40,235 nucleotides of DNA. It comes from Bacteroidaceae bacterium (GTDB lineage Bacteria > Bacteroidota > Bacteroidia > Bacteroidales > Bacteroidaceae). A program made the position numbers and the translations under genes. The notes below the pieces were generated by a model that worked only from the letters and a program-made list of their open reading frames with translations, did not search any database and was not told the origin of the DNA. Positions 16,001 through 23,386 of the stretch are shown piece after piece; the first letter of the stretch is position 1; every line of letters starts with the position of its first letter. The DNA is taken from assembly GCA_024401095.1 (NCBI GenBank), contig JAKSLR010000028.1, forward strand, positions 1 through 40,235, read 5' to 3'.

Positions 16001-16033
16001 CTTGTTTTTTACGTGGTTTTCAAGCACACGGCC
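16001..16033 (-). promoter_or_regulatory. Candidate preQ1 class I riboswitch
   Basis: Read on the minus strand, the leader has a 4-bp stem CGTG (16030-16027) with CACG (16015-16012). Its loop holds CTTG (16024-16021) then AAAAC, and a tail TAAAAAACAAG follows. The tail CAAG (16004-16001) is complementary to the loop CTTG, giving the H-type pseudoknot of preQ1-I RNAs; the C at 16016 before the second stem strand is where the ligand-pairing C is expected. The order stem, loop, A-rich linker and pairing tail matches the known Bacillus and Thermoanaerobacter aptamers. The tail ends 4 bases before the ATG of a queuosine-precursor transporter, so ligand binding would block translation initiation. 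The assignment is pattern- and context-based; the stem is short. Confidence 0.75.
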
Positions 16034-16054
16034 TACTAGGGCGGTTTGCGGGTG

Positions 16055-16085
16055 CAAAGATATAACTTTCTCCGATAAAAACAAA
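16055..16085 (-). promoter_or_regulatory. Promoter of yhhQ-queF
   Basis: Minus-strand TTTG (16085-16082), 19 bases, then TATCTTTG (16062-16055) match the Bacteroidetes consensus exactly. Transcription would start near 16048 and make a leader of about 50 bases carrying the riboswitch. The -33 box lies in the T tail of the upstream terminator. Confidence 0.8.
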
Positions 16086-16086
16086 A

Positions 16087-16116
16087 TGCCCTTCCTACTC
16101 CATGGCAGGAAGAGCA
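16087..16116. terminator. Terminator after the FadL-type gene
   Basis: TGCTCTTCCT pairs with AGGAAGGGCA (minus strand, 16116-16107 with 16096-16087, one G-T pair) around a 10-base loop, followed by TTTTGTTTTT. It lies 26 bases after the porin stop codon and could also act on the plus strand, where CTTTTTT follows. Confidence 0.8.
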
Positions 16117-16142
16117 CTTTTTTATATGAAAATAGGTTTTGC

Positions 16143-17702
16143 TTAGAACTTCAGGTCTACACCCACACCAAACACCTTGTTGGTACGGAAGAACTCATTG
16201 CTCATACCATCTACTGCAGCAGTCTTGTACTTGTCATAATTGGTCTGGAAGTATGCAGCATTGACCATTACCTTATCAGATACCTTATAACCCAGACCCA
16301 AGCCAAATGACCAAGAGTCACAGACGAAAGACATATCGTTCATGAACGCATCTGTCAGACCGTACTTTGTAATCTGGAAACCGGTACTAGCCTGAAGCTT
16401 ATCAGTAATATCAACTTCAATACCACCTAGATATTCATTGGTACCGCCCTTCAACAGCTTCTGTGCATCACCATATTTAGCACTCTTTCTATCATAAAAA
16501 TGATGATAACCAGCACTTAAACGTGCACCAGGAAGGAATTCGTACATGGCACCCAAAGTAAGATATGCAGGAGAATCTTCTTCAACCAAACTACCGTCTT
16601 TAAACTTGTTCACTGCTTCTATCATACTAGCTTCCTTGACAGTTGACTTATTTTTCAGACGCATGTGAGTACGGAACTCATATTTTGCAGCAAAATTGAA
16701 TTTACCAGTCTTATAATCAATACCGATAATTGGAGCAATGCCGAAACCTGTCTGATCAGACTGTAGATTAACACCATTGGCATACTGTTCCAGTAAAGCT
16801 GTGTTACCCTGCAATTGGGTTGCAATGCCCTGAACTGCCTGACCTTTAGCAACCAATTCCAGAACAGCAGGCATAGCCATAGCCTGTTCCTTGGTCAGAC
16901 CTGCTGCCATGTATGCACCTACATACTGGTCGATACCTGACTGTATCTGTTGTGCTGTACCATGGATAACTCCTGTAAGTTCACCAAAGTAAGTATTCAA
17001 GTCCTGTGCTTGACCAGCATTATTTACGACTCTGATATTATCAATCTTAGCCTTATATCCGGCACTTCCAATCAATGCACGTACACCACCATAAATACTC
17101 AGATTGTCATTTACCTTATAGGCTGAACCTAAAGTTACTCCAAAATAATACTGTTTTCCCTGCAGATAGCTATCCATGTCATAACCCTCTACGGTCTTGA
17201 CAGGAAGACCTGCCGCAGCAATCTGGCCTGTAGTACCTTTCAAGGTTGCTGCAACACCAGCCACAGCACTTTCAAAAGAACCCAATCCTTCAGCAAACTC
17301 TGCTTTGCCACCGCCACCAGTCACAGCGAAACCGAACTGGAAGCTCCAACGATCTGTATTATAAGCTGCTTGAATAGATGGAATTACGGGAGCCTTAGCT
17401 TCTCCTTCAAAATGTTTGGTAGCCAAACCACGATTCTGGGCTCCAAGTACAAAGTATGGGAAGGTTGTATCTATCTGGCGAGTCTGGAAAGCAGCCTGCC
17501 AATTAAATGACAGATGCAAACCCTTATTTAAGAACATCACACCTGCAGGATTGCTGTAAACACCATCAATGCCAATCATACCATCGCGAGCAGGGTTTCT
17601 AAGGAACCATATACTCTGATTGGTATTAGTCAATAAACCGCCCGCAAAAGCTGAGCCAGAAAGACCCATGAAAAGGGCGAGGGATAATACGATTTTCTTC
17701 AT
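16143..17702 (-). CDS. Outer membrane transport protein, OMPP1/FadL/TodX family
   Basis: A 519-residue outer-membrane beta-barrel. The signal peptide MKKIVLSLALFMGLSGSAFA is followed by the N-terminal hatch region with the FadL-type 'GVYSNPAGVMFL', alternating hydrophobic strands, and a C-terminal Phe ('GVGVDLKF'), as expected for BamA-dependent insertion. FadL homologues let hydrophobic compounds such as long-chain fatty acids pass the outer membrane. A helical insertion, residues about 245-315, rich in Gln and Ala ('GTAQQIQSGIDQYVGAYMAA'), is longer than in E. coli FadL. I chose the Met directly before the signal peptide; the open frame extends 10 codons further. A -7 box TAACTTTG lies at 17739-17732. 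The ligand is unknown. Confidence 0.88.
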   Translation of the reverse strand: MKKIVLSLALFMGLSGSAFAGGLLTNTNQSIWFLRNPARDGMIGIDGVYSNPAGVMFLNKGLHLSFNWQAAFQTRQIDTTFPYFVLGAQNRGLATKHFEGEAKAPVIPSIQAAYNTDRWSFQFGFAVTGGGGKAEFAEGLGSFESAVAGVAATLKGTTGQIAAAGLPVKTVEGYDMDSYLQGKQYYFGVTLGSAYKVNDNLSIYGGVRALIGSAGYKAKIDNIRVVNNAGQAQDLNTYFGELTGVIHGTAQQIQSGIDQYVGAYMAAGLTKEQAMAMPAVLELVAKGQAVQGIATQLQGNTALLEQYANGVNLQSDQTGFGIAPIIGIDYKTGKFNFAAKYEFRTHMRLKNKSTVKEASMIEAVNKFKDGSLVEEDSPAYLTLGAMYEFLPGARLSAGYHHFYDRKSAKYGDAQKLLKGGTNEYLGGIEVDITDKLQASTGFQITKYGLTDAFMNDMSFVCDSWSFGLGLGYKVSDKVMVNAAYFQTNYDKYKTAAVDGMSNEFFRTNKVFGVGVDLKF

Positions 17703-17731
17703 TATTTCTTCTGTTTTGTTCAAATCGGCCA

Positions 17732-17739
17732 CAAAGTTA
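17732..17739 (-). promoter_or_regulatory. -7 box of the FadL-type gene
   Basis: Minus-strand TAACTTTG, 29 bases before the start codon, matches TAnnTTTG. No clear TTTG is present at the -33 position. Confidence 0.5.
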
Positions 17740-17890
17740 CATCAATTTCCTATAAGTTAAAGAGTTTTTAAATACTTTTCTGCACATTTATTTATATTTT
17801 TGTGCAATTAGGCTATTTGGTATTTTTTTTATATAAGGTTAAGTCCCTAATTTTTCGCTCATTTATAACTCAAAGGTCAAACTTTTATCG

Positions 17891-17898
17891 TATCTTTG
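17891..17898 (+). promoter_or_regulatory. -7 box of ffh
   Basis: TATCTTTG matches the consensus, 26 bases before the ffh start codon. It lies inside the longer open frame from 17802, which argues against that start. The -33 region is degenerate. Confidence 0.55.
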
Positions 17899-17924
17899 CA
17901 GCCAAATTTGTAAAAAATCGCAAT

Positions 17925-19286
17925 ATGTTTGAAAGCTTAAGTGATAGATTAGAGCGCTCATTCAAGATTCTGAAGGGCGAAGGTAAGATTACCGAAATTA
18001 ACGTAGCAGAGACACTGAAGGATGTGCGCAAGGCACTTCTTGATGCCGATGTAAACTATAAGGTGGCAAAAAGCTTTACTGATACTGTAAAGCAGAAGGC
18101 TCTTGGCCAGAACGTGCTCATAGCTGTAAAGCCAAAGGAACTGATGGTCAAGATTGTACACGACGAACTGACCCAGCTCATGGGTGGTGAAAGTGTAGAA
18201 CTGAACCTTCCTGGACATGCAGGCAAGCCTTCAGTCATTCTTATGGCCGGTTTGAACGGTGCAGGTAAGACTACCCTTTCTGGTAAGTTGGCATTGCTGC
18301 TTAAGAACAAGAAGAGCAAGAAACCTTTGCTGGTTGCCTGCGACGTTTATCGTCCTGCTGCTGTAGAGCAGTTACGTGTTCTAGGTGAGCAGATCGGTGT
18401 TCCTGTATACATGAACCTTGAGTGTAAAGACCCTGTACAGATTGCCAAGGAAGGTATCCAGGAGGCTAAGGCAAAGGCATTCGACACAGTCATCGTCGAT
18501 ACTGCCGGTCGTCTGGCTATCGATGAGGAACTGATGCGTGAAATTGCAGCCATCAAGGAAGCTGCTCAGCCTGATGAAACTCTCTTCGTAGTTGATGCCA
18601 TGACTGGTCAGGATGCTGTAAATACCGCTAAGGAATTTAATGAGCGTCTGGACTATGATGGCGTGGTACTGACCAAGCTGGATGGTGATACCCGCGGTGG
18701 TGCTGCTCTTTCAATCCGTACCGTGGTGAACAAGCCTATTAAGTTCGTAGGTACCGGTGAAAAGATGGAGGCTCTGGACGTATTCCACCCTGCTCGTATG
18801 GCCGACCGTATCTTGGGTATGGGTGATATCGTCTCTCTGGTAGAAAAGGCTCAGGAACAGTACGATGAAGAAGAAGCTAAGCGCTTGCAGAAAAAGATTC
18901 AGCGCAACCAGTTCGACTTCAACGATTTCTTTGCACAGATTCAGCAGATTAAGAAAATGGGTAACCTGAAAGATCTGGCTGCCATGATTCCTGGTGTAGG
19001 AAAGGCATTGAAAGACATCGACGTAGATGACAATGCATTCAAGAGTATCGAAGCAATCATTCAGTCAATGACTCCAAAGGAGCGTACTAATCCTGAAATT
19101 CTGAACGGCAGTCGCAAGATGCGTATTGCAAAAGGTAGCGGTACTGACATCCAGGAAGTAAATCGTCTCATCAAGCAGTTCGACCAGACCCGTAAGATGA
19201 TGAAGATGGTTACTGGCAACGGCATGAAGAACATGATGGGCCAGATGGCTAAGATGAAAGGCATGGGTGGCATGCCAAAATTTTAA
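17925..19286 (+). CDS. ffh: Signal recognition particle GTPase
   Basis: Ffh binds signal sequences and 4.5S RNA and delivers ribosome-nascent chains to FtsY. The 453-residue protein has the N domain ('MFESLSDRLERSF' onward) and the G domain with G1 GLNGAGKTT at 109-117, 'DVYRPAAVEQL', 'VDTAGR' and 'TKLDGD'. It ends in the methionine-rich M domain with a tail of Met/Gly/Lys repeats ('MMKMVTGNGMKNMMGQMAKM'), as usual. The frame is open 41 codons upstream, but that stretch contains the promoter box and the family start is MFESL. folD follows after 13 bases, probably in the same transcript. Confidence 0.98.
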   Translation: MFESLSDRLERSFKILKGEGKITEINVAETLKDVRKALLDADVNYKVAKSFTDTVKQKALGQNVLIAVKPKELMVKIVHDELTQLMGGESVELNLPGHAGKPSVILMAGLNGAGKTTLSGKLALLLKNKKSKKPLLVACDVYRPAAVEQLRVLGEQIGVPVYMNLECKDPVQIAKEGIQEAKAKAFDTVIVDTAGRLAIDEELMREIAAIKEAAQPDETLFVVDAMTGQDAVNTAKEFNERLDYDGVVLTKLDGDTRGGAALSIRTVVNKPIKFVGTGEKMEALDVFHPARMADRILGMGDIVSLVEKAQEQYDEEEAKRLQKKIQRNQFDFNDFFAQIQQIKKMGNLKDLAAMIPGVGKALKDIDVDDNAFKSIEAIIQSMTPKERTNPEILNGSRKMRIAKGSGTDIQEVNRLIKQFDQTRKMMKMVTGNGMKNMMGQMAKMKGMGGMPKF

Positions 19287-19299
19287 CAATCAAGAATAA

Positions 19300-20181
19300 A
19301 TGACATTATTAGACGGTAAAGCAACGGCTGCTGCCATTAAACAGGAAATTGCCGCAGAGGTAGAACAGATACTGGCTGCTGGAGGAAAGCAGCCTCATTT
19401 GGCAGCAATACTAGTGGGACACGACGGCGGTTCTGAGACCTATGTAGCCAACAAGGTGAAATCTTGTGCTGAGTGTGGATTCAAGTCTACTCTCATCCGT
19501 TTCGAAGACACAGTCACAGAAGAAGAACTTCTGGCTAAGGTTGAGGAACTGAACCACGATGACGATGTGGATGGTTTTATCGTGCAGTTGCCTTTACCTA
19601 AGCATATCGACGAGGAGAAGGTAACAGAGGCTATTGATTACCGAAAGGATGTGGATGGTTTCCATCCTATCAATGTAGGTCGTATGAGCATAGGCTTGCC
19701 ATGCTTTGTCAGTGCCACACCTAATGGTATCTTGCAACTTCTGAAACACTATAACATAGAGACAAGCGGTAAGAAATGTGTTGTTTTGGGACGCAGCAAC
19801 ATCGTAGGCAAACCCATGGCCAACCTCATGATGCAGAAGAGTTACCCTGGTGATGCTACCGTTACTGTACTGCATAGTCACTCTAAGAACATAAAAGAAG
19901 AGTGTCAGCAGGCAGATATTTTGATTGTTGCCATGGGAAAGCCAGGATTCGTAACCGAAGACATGGTCAAGCCTGGAGCTGTAGTCATTGATGTTGGAAC
20001 TACCCGTGTTCCCGATGCAACCCGCAAGAATGGTTTCCGGCTAAGTGGAGATGTTGATTTCGAGCATGTGGCCCCAAAGTGTTCATACATTACTCCTGTT
20101 CCTGGAGGCGTAGGTCCAATGACCATTTGCTCTCTTATGAAAAACACGTTGTCTGCTGGCAAAAAAGAATTTTATAAGTAA
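19300..20181 (+). CDS. folD: Bifunctional methylenetetrahydrofolate dehydrogenase / cyclohydrolase
   Basis: FolD converts 5,10-methylene-THF to 10-formyl-THF through methenyl-THF, feeding purine synthesis and formyl-Met. The 293-residue protein has the catalytic Tyr48-x3-Lys52 pair ('ETYVANKVK'), the signature '[13 protein letters not shown]', '[13 protein letters not shown]', the Rossmann motif '[17 protein letters not shown]' and the C-terminal '[13 protein letters not shown]'. All are intact and the length is typical. It follows ffh by 13 bases. No terminator is seen before the tRNA-His promoter, which begins 15 bases after the stop. Confidence 0.98.
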   Translation: MTLLDGKATAAAIKQEIAAEVEQILAAGGKQPHLAAILVGHDGGSETYVANKVKSCAECGFKSTLIRFEDTVTEEELLAKVEELNHDDDVDGFIVQLPLPKHIDEEKVTEAIDYRKDVDGFHPINVGRMSIGLPCFVSATPNGILQLLKHYNIETSGKKCVVLGRSNIVGKPMANLMMQKSYPGDATVTVLHSHSKNIKEECQQADILIVAMGKPGFVTEDMVKPGAVVIDVGTTRVPDATRKNGFRLSGDVDFEHVAPKCSYITPVPGGVGPMTICSLMKNTLSAGKKEFYK

Positions 20182-20196
20182 AAAAGGACGGAAAGT

Positions 20197-20227
20197 TTTG
20201 GAAGTTTCGAAAAAAGTCGTATCTTTG
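20197..20227 (+). promoter_or_regulatory. Promoter of tRNA-His
   Basis: TTTG (20197-20200), 19 bases, then TATCTTTG (20220-20227) fit the consensus exactly, 31 bases before the mature tRNA. Confidence 0.8.
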
Positions 20228-20258
20228 CACCGCTTTTGAAACAAAAAGCCTATACATG

Positions 20259-20335
20259 GTGGCTATAGTTCAGTTGGTTAGAGCGTCAGATTGTGGTTCT
20301 GAATGTCGTGGGTTCGAGTCCCACTAGCCACCCCA
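20259..20335 (+). tRNA. tRNA-His (GTG anticodon)
   Basis: Complete cloverleaf: acceptor GTGGCTA (20259-20265) pairs with TAGCCAC (20325-20331). The anticodon stem TCAGA/TCTGA encloses TTGTGGT with the anticodon GTG at 20293-20295. A T-loop GTTCGAGTC region is present, and CCA is encoded at 20333-20335. The G at 20258 and the C at 20332 form the extra G-1:C73 pair specific to tRNA-His. It has its own promoter and terminator. Confidence 0.97.
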
Positions 20336-20338
20336 ACA

Positions 20339-20370
20339 AAATCCCGTTAATCGAAAGATTGGCGGGATTT
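20339..20370 (+). terminator. Terminator of tRNA-His
   Basis: AAATCCCG (20339-20346) pairs with CGGGATTT (20363-20370). An inner AATC-GAAA-GATT stem-loop is followed by ATTTTTTATT. It begins 4 bases after the encoded CCA. Confidence 0.9.
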
Positions 20371-20382
20371 ATTTTTTATTGC

Positions 20383-20390
20383 TATCTTTG
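20383..20390 (+). promoter_or_regulatory. -7 box of the DUF1847 gene
   Basis: TATCTTTG, 20 bases before the start codon. The only -33-like sequence at the right distance (TTGG at 20359-20362) lies inside the tRNA terminator hairpin. Confidence 0.55.
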
Positions 20391-20409
20391 CAAAACAAAA
20401 CAAAATCAG

Positions 20410-21015
20410 ATGAAGACAAAATGCGCCACATGCACCCATCATGCATGTTATACTAAAGGAACAAACTGCACAGGAGTACCGGAAGAAGAGGTAATAGCAG
20501 CCTATACCAATGAAGAACAAAAGTTAATGGAGGCTGCAGCTTATGTAGAGGGCACATTCTACAGTAACATCACCCGAATTCAGGAAACGGCAGAATTTGC
20601 CAAGACCATGGGATACAAGCGACTGGGATTGGCTTTCTGCATTGGTCTAAATGACGAAATGAGATACATTAACCGTTACTTTGAAAATCAGGGATTTGAG
20701 GTATTCAGTGTATGCTGCAAGAACTGTAGCGTGGGCAAGAATGAACTGAACCTAAAGCAGGTGAAACCAGAACTGACCCATGAGGCCATGTGCAACCCCA
20801 AATTCCAAGCAAAGTTCCTGAGCGACCAACAAGTAGAGCTATTTATCAGTGTGGGCCTGTGTGTGGGACACGATGCCATCTTCAACGCCAACTGTCAGGG
20901 ACCGGTTACCACACTGGTTGTGAAAGACCGACTGCTGGCACATAATCCGTTAGGAGCCATTTACAGCCGCTATTGGAAGAAGAAACTGGGAATCATGGAT
21001 GAAGGACAGATTTGA
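20410..21015 (+). CDS. DUF1847 protein, cysteine-rich
   Basis: A 201-residue cytoplasmic protein of the DUF1847 family. The N-terminus has a metal-binding pattern Cys5-x2-Cys8-x4-Cys13-x6-Cys20 ('MKTKCATCTHHACYTKGTNC'), which could hold zinc or an iron-sulfur cluster. Further conserved Cys lie in 'FSVCCKNCSVGK' and 'SVGLCVGHDAIF', and 'GPVTTLVVKDRLLAHNP' is near the end. The function of the family is not established. I chose the Met at 20410 because the frame upstream runs through the tRNA-His gene and its terminator. It stands alone, with its own promoter. The 213-base spacer downstream holds only a 33-codon minus-strand frame (21022-21120) of doubtful status. Confidence 0.85.
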   Translation: MKTKCATCTHHACYTKGTNCTGVPEEEVIAAYTNEEQKLMEAAAYVEGTFYSNITRIQETAEFAKTMGYKRLGLAFCIGLNDEMRYINRYFENQGFEVFSVCCKNCSVGKNELNLKQVKPELTHEAMCNPKFQAKFLSDQQVELFISVGLCVGHDAIFNANCQGPVTTLVVKDRLLAHNPLGAIYSRYWKKKLGIMDEGQI

Positions 21016-21188
21016 CAACAATTAATGATTCAACATTCTGTTCTGTTTACACCAACTAAAGTTGCCTATTCCTCTTGGTCTGCCAACAAATGACAGTGGA
21101 ACAAAACTCCAGACACGCATTATAGGCAAAAAGACAGAGAATGCTTTCATATTTCCACCTTATTCATACTTGTTTGCTTAAAATTTTG

Positions 21189-21196
21189 TATTTTTG
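21189..21196 (+). promoter_or_regulatory. -7 box of the M28 peptidase gene
   Basis: TATTTTTG, 33 bases before the start codon, matches TAnnTTTG. No TTTG at the proper distance is seen. Confidence 0.45.
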
Positions 21197-21228
21197 CATC
21201 GAAATTTATCACAAAATCTAACAAAAGT

Positions 21229-23316
21229 ATGAAATTTTTCAACAAAGTATTAACTGCAGCATTTGCATTCACTGCTTTGCAGGCATCTGCACAGAATTAC
21301 ACGACACCATTCATGCACTCACTGCTGGATGAACGTACTTATGACCTGATTGTGGGAGAGTCTTCAGGCGATAGAGCATACAACTACATCATGGATATTG
21401 CGCCTTATGAGCGCGATCGTGCACACGCCGATTACCAAGGCCATTTCTTTGAGTCTGAATATGTTGTAAACAAGTTAAAAAGCTTTGGCATAGACGGAAA
21501 GCTGGAAATTGTAGGCCAAACTTCTGCATGGGATGGCATCAGTGCTTCTCTGTGGGAAGTTCAACCAGGCCTAAAGAAAATAGCAGATTATGGAGACCTT
21601 GCCGCAACCCTGGCATCTGGTAGTTCCAATGCTGATGTAACTGCTGAGCTGGTTTGGATTGGCGCTGGTACAGATGCAGAAATCAGTAAGCTGGACCTGA
21701 ACGGCAAAATTGTTGTTACAGAAGCTAGCGGCGGTTCTGTCCAGGCTCGCGTAATCAAGGCAGGTGCAGTAGGCATCGTAAGCTTCAATTCTCCTCGTCC
21801 TTTGCGTGATCCACTGCAGATTCCAAACAGCGGTTTGCGCGGAAATGACAAGACTTTCTGTTTCAACCTTACCCCACGTGATGGTCATGTGTTACGCGAC
21901 CGTCTGCGCCGTGGTGAAAAAATTACTGTTCATGCCAAGGTAGAGACAACCACAGAGCAAACAGACAATGAGGTTCCTACATGCGTCATTAAAGGTAGCG
22001 ACCCTAATGCTGAAGAAATGCTGTTCGTGGCTCACTTATTCGAAGGTTATGTAAAATTGGGTGCCAACGACAATATCTCCGGTGGAGCTGTATTGCTGGA
22101 AGTAGCACGCACCTTACAGACACTGATTGACCGCGGTGAGATTGCACAGCCTAAGCGTTCTATCCGCTTCATCTGGGTAAACGAATTCTCTGGCACTACT
22201 CCATGGGCTCAGAAGCACAAGGACATTCTGGACAAGACCATCTGTGGTGTGAACCTTGACATGGTAGGTTTGTGGCTGAGCAAGGATGGTTCTATGTATT
22301 GCGGTCATCGCACACTCATGGGTAACCCTCATTTTGTGAACGATGTCCAGGAGTCTTTCTTCCATTATATGGGTCATACTAACAAAGGATTTGTAGCAAC
22401 CGGTTTAGGCCGTCCTGATGCCTTGAAACCTGTTTACAGTGCTACTGGTTCACGCGATCCTTTCTATTATTCTATCAGTGCACACTACGGCTCTTCTGAC
22501 CACGAAGTATTCAATGACTGGGGTGTCCAGGTTCCTTGTACCATTCAGAACACCTGGCCAGATTCCTATTACCACACTTCTATGGATCGCCCTAGCATTT
22601 GCGACCCTACTCAGTTACATCGATCTGCAGTAATCTGTGCAGCTATGGCCTATACTATTGCCAATGCCGATGAAAAGGGTGCAATTTCTATTGCTTCAGA
22701 AGTTGCTTCCAACGCTTCAAAGCGTATGTCTGTCCGTCTGGCAGATGATTTGAGCGGTCTAAACAAGGCAAATGCAGAATCATTTGCAGCTCAGTATAAG
22801 CGCGCTCACTTCGATCAGGATGCTGTATTGAGCAATGAAAAGGCTACTCTCCAAAGTGTACTTCGCCTGGCTCCTGCTAGCGCTAACCTGAAGGCATACG
22901 TGACCTCACTGACCACTTCTTTACAGGAGAAATCTGCTGCATTCCATAAGGAGATTGATGCTGCAGCAAAGGCTATTGCCCCTGCACTGGGCACTACAGC
23001 TCCTAAGGGCGTGGCTCTGACAGATGCAGAGAAGAAGGCTGCAAAGATTTTCCCTCGCACTACAGCCAAGGTTAAGGAGACCGGCTACGGTGTAACTCGT
23101 ACCATCTCACGCGACCTTCAGCAGAAATATGGCTTGACCACTCCTCAGGGCCGTCTGTCACATGCTGACGATGTTGCAAAACTGACTGTTGGTGGTATTA
23201 ACAGTATTCTGGACATCAAGAAGATGCAGGATGCACAGTTCCCCGATGCTGACAGCCTGGACAAGATCATGAATTACCTGGAAATGCTGAAAGAAGCTGG
23301 CCTGGTAACATTCTAA
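21229..23316 (+). CDS. Secreted M28-family metallopeptidase with PA-like insert
   Basis: A 695-residue exported protein with signal peptide (residues 1-21, ending ASA|QN). Residues about 130-235 resemble a protease-associated domain ('LDLNGKIVVTEASGGSVQARVIKAGAVGIVSF' region). The M28 peptidase core follows, with probable zinc ligands His269 ('VAHLFE'), Asp281 ('GANDNISGG'), Asp344 ('NLDMVG') and His425 ('SSDHEVF'), and catalytic Glu319 in 'WVNEFSGT'. Where family members usually have an EE pair, this protein has Asn-Glu, and the first motif is HLFE rather than HxD, so activity should be tested. Residues about 480-695 form an Ala/Lys-rich helical tail of unknown role. It probably trims peptides in the periplasm or outside the cell. 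It is monocistronic, with a strong terminator. Confidence 0.87.
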   Translation: MKFFNKVLTAAFAFTALQASAQNYTTPFMHSLLDERTYDLIVGESSGDRAYNYIMDIAPYERDRAHADYQGHFFESEYVVNKLKSFGIDGKLEIVGQTSAWDGISASLWEVQPGLKKIADYGDLAATLASGSSNADVTAELVWIGAGTDAEISKLDLNGKIVVTEASGGSVQARVIKAGAVGIVSFNSPRPLRDPLQIPNSGLRGNDKTFCFNLTPRDGHVLRDRLRRGEKITVHAKVETTTEQTDNEVPTCVIKGSDPNAEEMLFVAHLFEGYVKLGANDNISGGAVLLEVARTLQTLIDRGEIAQPKRSIRFIWVNEFSGTTPWAQKHKDILDKTICGVNLDMVGLWLSKDGSMYCGHRTLMGNPHFVNDVQESFFHYMGHTNKGFVATGLGRPDALKPVYSATGSRDPFYYSISAHYGSSDHEVFNDWGVQVPCTIQNTWPDSYYHTSMDRPSICDPTQLHRSAVICAAMAYTIANADEKGAISIASEVASNASKRMSVRLADDLSGLNKANAESFAAQYKRAHFDQDAVLSNEKATLQSVLRLAPASANLKAYVTSLTTSLQEKSAAFHKEIDAAAKAIAPALGTTAPKGVALTDAEKKAAKIFPRTTAKVKETGYGVTRTISRDLQQKYGLTTPQGRLSHADDVAKLTVGGINSILDIKKMQDAQFPDADSLDKIMNYLEMLKEAGLVTF

Positions 23317-23331
23317 GAAAAAACCGAACAG

Positions 23332-23369
23332 AAAAAGTCCCGCAAGTCAAAAGATTTGCGGGACTTTTT
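23332..23369. terminator. Bidirectional terminator between M28 peptidase and esterase genes
   Basis: A 17-bp stem with one G-T pair (AAAAAGTCCCGCAAGTC with GATTTGCGGGACTTTTT) and an AAAA loop lies between two convergent genes, with A and T runs on both sides. Confidence 0.92.
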
Positions 23370-23386
23370 ATTTCTTAATAACCTAA

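Noticed and set aside
20293..20409. N-terminal extension of the DUF1847 frame
   Set aside because: It runs through the tRNA-His gene and its terminator, so it cannot be translated sequence of this protein.
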